Part shown: piece after piece, positions 1-6,572 of the stretch
Numbering within the stretch: the stretch's first letter is position 1
Layout of the letters: every line of letters starts with the position of its first letter
From: Candidatus Fermentibacterota bacterium
Lineage (GTDB): Bacteria; Fermentibacterota; Fermentibacteria; Fermentibacterales; Fermentibacteraceae
Assembly (NCBI GenBank): GCA_022703195.1
Contig: JAKLEF010000015.1
Location: 1 to 14,936, forward strand
Direction of reading: 5' to 3'
DNA: 14,936 nt
The notes under the pieces: generated by a model
Told to the model about the DNA's origin: nothing
The model's database searches: none
The model's input: the letters and a program-made list of their open reading frames with translations, nothing else
Position numbers and translations under genes: made by a program

Positions 1-2260
1 CCGCGGCCAGGCCCTCCTCGCAGAGGGCCTCGGCCTCTCCGGCCCTGCCCTGGAAGGCCTTGATCCTGCTCAGGATCTGGAGAGCCATCCCCGTGCGTCC
101 GGGCATCTCCAGCTCCCTCGAAAGGCTGATCTCCTCCAGGAGCGCCTCCTCGATACCTTCGAAACGCCCGGTCGAGATGAAGGATTCGCGCATGACGCGC
201 AGCGCATCCAGCTTCAGATGGGTCTTCTCGTCGCCCTCGGGAAGCCCCTCGAGCCATTTCAGCGCACTCGAGGCCCAGGAGGACGCCGCCCTGCCCTGCG
301 ACGAGGCCGAAGCCTCGAGGGCGGCACGCACGGCCCACTTCGAGGCCTCCACGTATTCGCCCGCCCTGGACAGGTGCCTGGCGATCATGCCGGCCTCTCC
401 GGGGCGGAGCTCCCGGGAGGACACCAGGGATTCGGCGGCGCATCGGTGGATGAGCGTCCTGTTCTGGAACAGGAGCCCGTCATAGGCTGCCTTCATCGCG
501 AGTTCGTCGCTTGCCGTGACGGTATCGACCCCTTCAGCCCTGTGCTGCGAGAAGATGCCGAGGGAGACCAGGTCGCGAAGGTCCTCATCGGGATGAGCCT
601 GACCCAGCCTGGAGGCGGTGCGCTCGTAGAGCCCGACGGAGAACTCGAACCCCAGGACAGCGGATATCTGCAGAGCCTTTCTCAGTCTCGATGGCAGCCT
701 GTCCACCCTGGACCTCACCGCCCCCGACAGCGAGGACGGTATCCTTCCCTCCTCGGGAGAGGACCGCAGGAGCCACCCGCCTCCGGTCTCCTCCATCACG
801 CCGGTTTCGATGAGGTCGAGGAGGATCTCCCGGGCGAAGCGGGGGTTGCCGCCGGCGCGCCTCACGACGAACCGCCTGAGATCCGGCGAGAGCTCTTCGC
901 AGGTGTCGTATTCGAGCATGGAGGCCAGGATGGCGCACAGGTCCCTCTCGGGCATCGACCCGATCTCCATCCTGCACGACGCAGCATAGTTCTCGTGCAC
1001 CGACGGGCGGGATCCGTCCGACTCGTCGGCCGTCCGTCCCGCCAGCAGCACCGTCATGGGCGCCGGGGTGTCGCAGTTCGCCAGGGTGAACTCGAGGGCG
1101 TCCAGCGATGAGTGGTCGATCCACTGGCAGTCGTCGACAACGAGCAGCACTTCGCCCGAAGCACGCGCCACCGCCTGGATGTAGTCCCTGACGGCCTGGT
1201 TCATCTCCTTCTGCGTCATCGACCGGTCGGCCCCGCCCGAGGACCTGCCGCGCATCCGGGCAGCGAGCTCCGACGGATCCGGGGCTCCCTCGGGCTGGGA
1301 GGAGACCTGGCCGGCGAGAAGCGATATCCAGTAGGAGAACGGCCTTGCCCCGAAAGGGAACACCCTGCCTTCGAGGACGGCGATCCCGGGCCTCTCCCTG
1401 ACCAGGATGGAGCTGAACTCGCGCAGGAGGCGGCTCTTGCCCGAGCCGGCATCGCCCGAGAGCCTGCAGATCCTGTGGCGAGGGCCTCCCCTGGGGTTCA
1501 GGGGGGGATCGAGTGGCAGGGCGAGGAATTCCGAAAATGCGGAGATCTCGCGGGCCCTGCCCGAGATCGAGGGTTCGGGGAGGCGCGAGGCCTTCCGCAT
1601 GCGGGCGGCCTGCAGCCTGCCGGGTCCCGCGATCCGGAATGTCCTGACCGGCTTCACCCTCCCGCGGATCATCATCTCCCCGAGGTCCTCCCACTCGAAC
1701 AGGTCGCCGCATTCCTCGCGGACCCGCGCCGTGGCCAGCGCGGTTCCGGTCTCGGCCGCCTGTTCGAGTCGGGAGGCTACGTTGACCTCGTCGCCGAGGG
1801 CGGTGAGATGCCCGGACGGGTCGGGAGCCACGGTCACCGGCCCGAAGTTGAGGCCTACCCTTCCGGAGATGCTGAAGCCGTGCTTCTCCATCACGGAGTT
1901 GATCTCCTTGAGGGTCTCGATCAGCCTGAGCGAGCAGGCGACGGCTCTCGCGCAGTCGTTGTCGCGGCAGACAGTCGCGCCGAAGAGCGCCATCATCCTG
2001 TCGCCCTCGAACTTGTCGACCACGCCGCCGCTGGATTCGACTTCGAAGGAGAGGGCGCGCATGACGCCGTTCGAAATCCTGTGGAGCGCCTCATGGTCCA
2101 TGTTCTCGGAAAGGGCCGTGAAACCGGTGAGATCGAGGAAGAGCACCGCCACCTCGCGCCTCTCGCCCGGAACGAGCTGGAGAGCGGGCTCACGGCCGGC
2201 CTCGTGAGCAGCGAACTTCTCGAGGTCGCGGCCGAGCATGTCCACCCAGTTCTCTGCCAT
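1..2260 (-). CDS. Adenylate/guanylate cyclase with AAA ATPase and helical-repeat tail (3' end missing)
   Basis: I translated this frame by hand: it is open from an ATG at 2260 to the left edge, about 753 codons, with no stop, so the protein continues outside the window. Residues about 35-210 are a class III nucleotide cyclase domain. It has the first metal Asp in FLDLTGFT (D43), K83 and D87 in KFEGD, and the transition-state pair N160/R164 in GDEVNVASRLE, so the catalytic set looks intact. Residues about 230-480 are an AAA/STAND-like ATPase with a Walker A at GDAGSGKS (269-276) and a Walker B at VLLVVDD (371-377). The rest is helical, probably TPR-like. No signal peptide or membrane helix is seen. 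The order cyclase-ATPase-TPR is that of soluble adenylyl cyclase-like proteins; the product (cAMP or cGMP) and the trigger are unknown. GGAGGGG lies just before the ATG. The 113 bases between this start and the carbamoyltransferase stop (2261-2373) hold no gene and no convincing promoter. Confidence 0.9.
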   Translation of the reverse strand, partial: MAENWVDMLGRDLEKFAAHEAGREPALQLVPGERREVAVLFLDLTGFTALSENMDHEALHRISNGVMRALSFEVESSGGVVDKFEGDRMMALFGATVCRDNDCARAVACSLRLIETLKEINSVMEKHGFSISGRVGLNFGPVTVAPDPSGHLTALGDEVNVASRLEQAAETGTALATARVREECGDLFEWEDLGEMMIRGRVKPVRTFRIAGPGRLQAARMRKASRLPEPSISGRAREISAFSEFLALPLDPPLNPRGGPRHRICRLSGDAGSGKSRLLREFSSILVRERPGIAVLEGRVFPFGARPFSYWISLLAGQVSSQPEGAPDPSELAARMRGRSSGGADRSMTQKEMNQAVRDYIQAVARASGEVLLVVDDCQWIDHSSLDALEFTLANCDTPAPMTVLLAGRTADESDGSRPSVHENYAASCRMEIGSMPERDLCAILASMLEYDTCEELSPDLRRFVVRRAGGNPRFAREILLDLIETGVMEETGGGWLLRSSPEEGRIPSSLSGAVRSRVDRLPSRLRKALQISAVLGFEFSVGLYERTASRLGQAHPDEDLRDLVSLGIFSQHRAEGVDTVTASDELAMKAAYDGLLFQNRTLIHRCAAESLVSSRELRPGEAGMIARHLSRAGEYVEASKWAVRAALEASASSQGRAASSWASSALKWLEGLPEGDEKTHLKLDALRVMRESFISTGRFEGIEEALLEEISLSRELEMPGRTGMALQILSRIKAFQGRAGEAEALCEEGLAA

Positions 2261-2373
2261 TCCCCTCCAGCGGGCAGGTCACGCGGTGGCGGAAGCTAGA
2301 CGATAGATACTAATCGAGCGGCTTGCCGTGGTCTAGCCCGGAAAGCGCTGGTCGAACGCCGCCCGGACCGTGC

Positions 2374-4161
2374 TCATTTCGAGACCCAGAAGCCGCCCAT
2401 CGCTAGGTAGTCTATGCCGCTCGCCATGAAGGTCCGGATGGCGTCGGAGGGGCTGCTCACGATCGGCTCGCCGCGAAGGTTGAAGCTGGTGTTCACGATC
2501 ACCCTCGCTCCGGTCGCCTCGCCGAACCGCCGGATGACCTCGCTGTAGCGGGGATTCCACTCCCGACGGACGGTCTGCAGCCTCCCGGTGCCCATGTGGT
2601 TGACTGCAGGGGCGAGGTCGGCGTGCTCCTCCCTCCAGGGGTGGACAGTGAGCATGAACCGCGCCGGATAATTCAGCTTCGACCCGTCGAAACCCTCGAA
2701 GTACAGCGGGGCGTCGTCCTCGGCCAGCACGGGCGCGAACGGGCGGAACGGCTCCCTGAACTTGATCTTGCGGTTGATCGTGTCCTTCATGGCAGCATCG
2801 CGCGGGTCGGCGAGGATGGAGCGGTTGCCCAGCGCCCGGGGGCCCCACTCGAACCTCCCCTGATGGAAGCCGACCACGGCTCCGCCCAGCATCGCCTCCA
2901 CCGTGCGGTCGACGAGCGCGTCCTCCTCCAGGGCCTCGAACGGCAGCCCCGACTCCCTGAGGGCACCGTCGGCCTCGGCATCGGAATAGTCGGCTCCCCA
3001 GTAGGCGTCATCCATCACGAACGCGCCGGGCTTGCCGAAGATCACCTGCCAGGCGTAGAGTGCCGCGCCCAGAGCGCCTCCGGCATCCCCCGCGGCGGGC
3101 TGGATGAAAACCTCGTCGAAGCCGGCCTCCCTCTGCACCAGGCCGTTAGCCACGGAGTTGAGGGCCACGCCGCCCGCCATGCAGAGCGTCCTCGCGCCCG
3201 TGTCCTCCCTGAGCTTCCTTGCGAGCCCGAGGATCAGCTCCTCCGTCACCTTCTGGATGCTCGCGGCTATGTCGGCGTACTTCTGGCTCGACTTCACGGC
3301 CGGATCGGAGGGGCTCGCCCTGCCGGGATCGGTCATCGTCGTGACGAAGGGCGCCTCCGGGCTGCGCGGTTCCCCGAGGAGACCCTCGAGCTTCCGCGAG
3401 AAGCTCCTCTCGGCAGACCTGTGGTACTCGAAGTAGTCCATGTCCAGGGTGAAGCTGCCGTCGCCGTGCACCTTCACGACCCTGTCGAGGATGGCGTCTC
3501 GGTACCTGGGCTCCCCGTACGGGGCCATGCCCATGACCTTGTACTCGCCCTCGTTGACCTGGAAGCCGAGGAACGCGGTGAATGCGGAGTAGAGGAGGCC
3601 GATGGAATGGGGGAACCTGTGCTCCCTGTCGAGCCTTATCCAGCTGCCGCACCCCGCCGAGCGCGAGTTCCTGCCGGTACCCGACGCGGTGGTGGTCCAC
3701 TCCCCCACGCCGTCCAGGGTCAGCAGGGCGGAGTCCTCGTCGTGGAACGGGCTCGAGAAGAGGGCGCTGGCGGCATGGGCAACGTGGTGGTCGACGAACA
3801 TGATGCGGGACGGATCGATGCCGAGCTCCCGCTGTATGTGGGACTTCACCCACAGCTTCTGGTCGAACCAGTTCACCATCGCCTCGGAAAAGCTCGTCCT
3901 GGACCCCGGGAAGGTGGCGAGGGACGTCGTGAGGATCCTCTCGAACTTCACGAGAGGCTTCTCGTAGAAGACGACGCAGTCGAGGTCGCGGGCCTCGATC
4001 CCCGCGCGGGAGAGGCAGAACGAGATGGCCCGTCGCGGGAACCCCTCGTCGTTCTTTATCCTGCTGAAGCGCTCCTCCTGGGCGGCGGCGACGAGCCTCC
4101 CGTCCGACAGGAGGGCCGCGGCGGAGTCGTGGTAGTAGCAGCTCAGCCCGAGGATGTTCAC
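2374..4161 (-). CDS. NodU/CmcH-family O-carbamoyltransferase (SxtI-like)
   Basis: This 595-residue protein has the full two-domain plan of NodU/CmcH/TobZ enzymes, which move a carbamoyl group from carbamoyl phosphate, through carbamoyl-adenylate, to a hydroxyl on a sugar or small molecule. The N-terminal Kae1/YrdC-like half begins MNILGLSCYYHDSAA. It carries the metal-binding histidines in VDHHVAHAAS (H125, H129), GEYKVMGMAPYG (205-216), AGGVALNS (329-336) and AAGDAGGALG with D359. The C-terminal half has GRFEWGPRALGNRSILADPR (435-454) and REPFRPFAP (469-477). Length is normal for the family and no key residue looks missing. The start is a GTG at 4161 with AGAGG six bases upstream. It is the last gene of a four-gene operon, 15 bases after the SxtJ-like gene. 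It looks cytoplasmic. The acceptor cannot be told from sequence. Confidence 0.95.
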   Translation of the reverse strand: MNILGLSCYYHDSAAALLSDGRLVAAAQEERFSRIKNDEGFPRRAISFCLSRAGIEARDLDCVVFYEKPLVKFERILTTSLATFPGSRTSFSEAMVNWFDQKLWVKSHIQRELGIDPSRIMFVDHHVAHAASALFSSPFHDEDSALLTLDGVGEWTTTASGTGRNSRSAGCGSWIRLDREHRFPHSIGLLYSAFTAFLGFQVNEGEYKVMGMAPYGEPRYRDAILDRVVKVHGDGSFTLDMDYFEYHRSAERSFSRKLEGLLGEPRSPEAPFVTTMTDPGRASPSDPAVKSSQKYADIAASIQKVTEELILGLARKLREDTGARTLCMAGGVALNSVANGLVQREAGFDEVFIQPAAGDAGGALGAALYAWQVIFGKPGAFVMDDAYWGADYSDAEADGALRESGLPFEALEEDALVDRTVEAMLGGAVVGFHQGRFEWGPRALGNRSILADPRDAAMKDTINRKIKFREPFRPFAPVLAEDDAPLYFEGFDGSKLNYPARFMLTVHPWREEHADLAPAVNHMGTGRLQTVRREWNPRYSEVIRRFGEATGARVIVNTSFNLRGEPIVSSPSDAIRTFMASGIDYLAMGGFWVSK

Positions 4162-4176
4162 GATCCGCCTCTCATC

Positions 4177-4677
4177 TCAGTACTGCCGCAGGCATTCGTC
4201 CCCCGTGCGGCTCGACTGCGGCCTGGCGACCCAGCCCGTGGCTGTCCCGGCGCGCCTTCCCAGCGGATCGCGGCCGAGGCGGAGCAGGACGGCGAAGGGG
4301 GCGAATACAGTGAAGTAGAAGAACCCGAGGAGCACGCGGCCCTGGAAGCCGCCCATCCTGCGGGCGAACCTCTTCCAGGCCAGCCAGGCCCTGCGGGCCG
4401 GACCGGCAGCCTCCGCAGCCTCTCTCCTTGCAGCCGGATACTTTGCGCGGTGGAGCAGGCAGGAGGCGCTTCCGCACAGGAAGCCCGACAGGAGCGAGAC
4501 GCCGACCGCTGCGAGGCGGCCGGGATCGTAGCCGGGTGCGAACAGCAGGGCGCACCAGAGGATGGGGATGCCGGCAAGGTCAGCGGCATGAGGCACCGGG
4601 AGCCTCCTGCCGGCCCACGCGGCGGCACCCGCCGACCAGCCCGCGAGCCCAAGGAGAACCGACAAAAGAGCGATCAC
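4177..4677 (-). CDS. SxtJ-family membrane protein
   Basis: This 166-residue, very hydrophobic protein has predicted membrane segments near residues 2-21, 33-47, 54-74 and 113-134, with a basic stretch (about 77-110) before the last one. The C-terminal part, FFYFTVFAPFAVLLRLGRDP followed by LGRR and a final CLRQY, fits the SxtJ family, whose members end in a membrane helix, a conserved R-x-x-G-x-D-P-L segment and an aromatic tail. The family name comes from the saxitoxin cluster; its biochemical role is not established. The start is a GTG at 4677 with only a weak GGCGGA upstream. The gene begins 13 bases after the DUF5989 stop and ends 15 bases before the carbamoyltransferase start, so it is almost surely co-transcribed. 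Two other open frames overlap it, but only this one has the hydrophobic pattern and family-like tail. It may hold the carbamoyltransferase at the membrane (inference). Confidence 0.8.
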   Translation of the reverse strand: MIALLSVLLGLAGWSAGAAAWAGRRLPVPHAADLAGIPILWCALLFAPGYDPGRLAAVGVSLLSGFLCGSASCLLHRAKYPAARREAAEAAGPARRAWLAWKRFARRMGGFQGRVLLGFFYFTVFAPFAVLLRLGRDPLGRRAGTATGWVARPQSSRTGDECLRQY

Positions 4678-4690
4678 GGAATCCGCCCGG

Positions 4691-4867
4691 CTAGAACAGG
4701 GTGTAGATGAAGGGCGCCACTGCGGAGCCCTGGGCGAATATGAGGAGCCCCGCGACCAGCAGCAGCACGATCACCATCGGGATCATCCAGTAGAGCTTCC
4801 TGCTCCAGAGGAATGCCAGGAGCTCGCCGACGATCCCCAGGCGCGACATCAATCCGCCACCGGCCAA
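4691..4867 (-). CDS. Small DUF5989-family membrane protein (SxtK-like)
   Basis: This small gene encodes 58 residues from a TTG at 4867, or 52 from an in-frame ATG at 4849. The core reads LLAFLWSRKLYWMIPMVIVL, then a hydrophobic run, then FAQGSAVAPFIYTLF at the C-terminus. A short N-terminal amphipathic segment, a basic SRK, one membrane helix and a closing G-S-A-x-A-P-F-I-Y-T-L-F are the typical pattern of DUF5989 proteins of about 50 residues. I prefer the TTG start because a good ribosome binding site (GGAGG) lies five bases before it, whereas the ATG would be 23 bases from that site. The gene lies between the SGNH hydrolase and SxtJ-like genes, 13 bases before the latter, the same place sxtK has between sxtL and sxtJ. 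Function is unknown; it may be a small subunit of a membrane complex. Confidence 0.88.
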   Translation of the reverse strand: MAGGGLMSRLGIVGELLAFLWSRKLYWMIPMVIVLLLVAGLLIFAQGSAVAPFIYTLF

Positions 4868-4872
4868 GAGAA

Positions 4873-4879
4873 CCTCCCT
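4873..4879 (-). promoter_or_regulatory. Ribosome binding site that decides the TTG start of the DUF5989 gene
   Basis: On the minus strand AGGGAGG is followed by TTCTC and then TTG at 4867, in frame with the DUF5989 gene. The spacing of five bases suits TTG and not the downstream ATG at 4849. Confidence 0.6.
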
Positions 4880-4896
4880 GAAAGACAGGCTTAGTT

Positions 4897-4916
4897 AAGA
4901 CCCCGGGGGGGTTCTT
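4897..4916 (-). other. GC-rich inverted repeat between SGNH hydrolase and DUF5989 genes
   Basis: The 77-base gap between these genes contains AAGA, a run of C and G, and TCTT, which can pair as AAGA/TCTT plus CCCC/GGGG with one bulged A and a tiny loop. On the minus strand the stem is followed by AACTAAG, not a clear T run. It could be a weak terminator or attenuator lowering expression of the three downstream genes, or chance pairing in a G/C run. Confidence 0.25.
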
Positions 4917-4944
4917 GTCAAGATGTGAAGGTGGAGCGAAGCCC

Positions 4945-6285
4945 TCATTGTGTGGCCGGTTCCACGGCGGGCTCGCGGAAGAGCGAGTCCGGGATGGTGC
5001 CATCGGACACCAGCGAGTCGATCATCGTCTCGACCACGATTCTGTTCCCTTCGGCGTTGATGTGGCAGAAGTCGCCGAATTCGAAGAGCTCGCCCGGGGA
5101 ACCATCGAGGCAACCTGAGATGTCCGTGAAGCCGGGGATGGAGTCCTCGAGCGCCGAAGCTCTCGAGTAGGTCGATTCGAGAAGGGAGGAGAGGTCTCCG
5201 GTCTCCATCTCTTCTGCGACGTTACGTTCAGTGGAGGAAAGAATCCTGGTTCCCTCTCCGCTTCCGAGGTAGGGCTGCCAGAAGAAGGCGCTCACAAAAC
5301 CGTAATCATCTCCCAGGGCTCTGACGATCCCGCAGTTTGCTGAATATACCGAGACGATTTCATCGGAGAGCCAGTCGATATCCGCTCCTGCATCTCCTCC
5401 GCTCCAGGCCGGGATAGTGTCGGATTCCGCTCCGTGGGGAAGAGCCTCCCGTGCGAGACTCAGAAGGTTGCTCCTGCTCGAGAGTGATTCCCAGAACGAG
5501 ACTGGTTCTACGATCCCGGCATATCTGCGCGCGATGTCGTCCAGATTCTGATGAACTCCCGGGATCCCCGACTGAAGTGCTGCAAAGGTATCGTTGATGC
5601 CGTCGTAGAAGACGACGAGGTCGGGTCTCCGTCCATCCTGAAGCTGCAGCATGAGTTCGATGAGTTCCTGCGTGCTGACGTACGCCTGCTGGCCGAAGTT
5701 GACGACACGGACAGGCACCGACATCGATGAAGAGAGTCGCTTCTGCATCATGGACGGGATCGTGAGGCTGTCCGGCACGCCCCATCCGATCATCGTAGAA
5801 CCACCGAACATGAAGACCTCGTAGGCATCGGGGTCCTCCGATGCGCCGGTGACCACTCTCCTACATTCGGTATCTATCGTGAAGTCGACCTGACGGTGAG
5901 GTACTTCCCGCCATGTCACATACGGTGCGTAGTTCGCGCTGAGCAGATCGAGCATCTTCGCGTGAGGATCGCTCCTGTCACCGGACCGGTCAGCTGATGA
6001 CCTCGCTCTAATCATATAGAAGCCTGTCGCAGCAAACTCGAGCATGACAAGGAGAATGAGGGTATTCAACAGGACTACCGCGGCGGCCCGGTAAACGCGG
6101 CCAGGGTTTTTCAAGACTGAACATGCGATGAGCAGGAGTCCGAAGAGAGCGATGATGATCTGCCCGCGACCAATGCCGGGGCTGCTGAAACCGGCAGCAT
6201 CCGCGCAAAAAGCGGCTGCTACCGATAATATTCCTATTGCAGCAGCAGCCGTTCTGACCGTTCCATATCGAGTGGATCCGCCCAT
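4945..6285 (-). CDS. Membrane-anchored SGNH/GDSL hydrolase (SxtL-like)
   Basis: The protein has 446 residues from the ATG at 6285. Three membrane segments lie near residues 11-32, 41-58 and 68-92, followed by a large SGNH domain expected outside the membrane. Block I is MFGGSTMIGWG with the nucleophile S163, block III is YDGINDTF with N231, and block V is GDFCHINAEGN with D405 and H408, so the Ser-His-Asp set looks complete. Such enzymes remove or transfer acyl-type groups; the saxitoxin-cluster relative SxtL is a GDSL lipase proposed to act on carbamoyl esters. A GTG at 6309 gives 454 residues, but only the ATG has a binding site (AGGGAG, eight bases upstream). It is the first gene of the operon with the DUF5989, SxtJ-like and carbamoyltransferase genes. 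Its GC content is visibly below that of its neighbours, including its own operon partners, which hints at a different history for this gene. Confidence 0.9.
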   Translation of the reverse strand: MGGSTRYGTVRTAAAAIGILSVAAAFCADAAGFSSPGIGRGQIIIALFGLLLIACSVLKNPGRVYRAAAVVLLNTLILLVMLEFAATGFYMIRARSSADRSGDRSDPHAKMLDLLSANYAPYVTWREVPHRQVDFTIDTECRRVVTGASEDPDAYEVFMFGGSTMIGWGVPDSLTIPSMMQKRLSSSMSVPVRVVNFGQQAYVSTQELIELMLQLQDGRRPDLVVFYDGINDTFAALQSGIPGVHQNLDDIARRYAGIVEPVSFWESLSSRSNLLSLAREALPHGAESDTIPAWSGGDAGADIDWLSDEIVSVYSANCGIVRALGDDYGFVSAFFWQPYLGSGEGTRILSSTERNVAEEMETGDLSSLLESTYSRASALEDSIPGFTDISGCLDGSPGELFEFGDFCHINAEGNRIVVETMIDSLVSDGTIPDSLFREPAVEPATQ

Positions 6286-6474
6286 CGAGAGTTCTCCCTG
6301 CCGTTGCACGAGTGTACGGATGACGGCTTGATCGTATGAATCAACGGCCCCCCAGAGATTCCGTCAATGGTAGGGGTCTCGGGTATCAGGAATGGATTTC
6401 GTGCTCCAGGAGCATCCCGTCCCCCCATACTGCCTGGGCAGTTGACCAGACTTACCGAACATCCTGTCACGGTC

Positions 6475-6503
6475 TTGCAGCAGAATCGGCCGATACGTAG
6501 AAT
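6475..6503 (+). promoter_or_regulatory. Possible sigma-70-type promoter for the C39-like peptidase gene
   Basis: In the 287-base divergent gap (6286-6572), TTGCAG and TAGAAT are separated by exactly 17 bases, about 70 bases before the peptidase start. The -10 matches consensus in five of six positions, the -35 in only three. The gap is richer in A+T than the genes to its right and has no open frame of its own. I found no equally good promoter on the minus strand for the SGNH operon. Confidence 0.3.
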
Positions 6504-6572
6504 GATCAGGCAGATCCGGGAGATGCGAAGGCGTAATGCCTCAGGGTATATCAAGTACACTGGCGGATAGGG

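Noticed and set aside
218..2299. Long plus-strand and alternative minus-strand open frames across the cyclase gene
   Set aside because: Their translations are rich in Arg, Gly and Pro without recognisable domains. The minus-strand frame starting at 2260 gives cyclase and ATPase motifs throughout, so these are shadows caused by high GC.
2596..4710. A 704-residue plus-strand open frame opposite the carbamoyltransferase
   Set aside because: It has no domain-like pattern and is the antisense shadow of a clear family protein.
2374..6285. Saxitoxin biosynthesis
   Set aside because: Only the accessory carbamoyl-type cassette is present; the core toxin genes are not in the window, and the cassette families occur widely without toxins.
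6328..6344. Possible operator TTGAT-N7-ATCAA upstream of the SGNH operon
   Set aside because: The arms are only five bases and no second copy or promoter overlap supports it.
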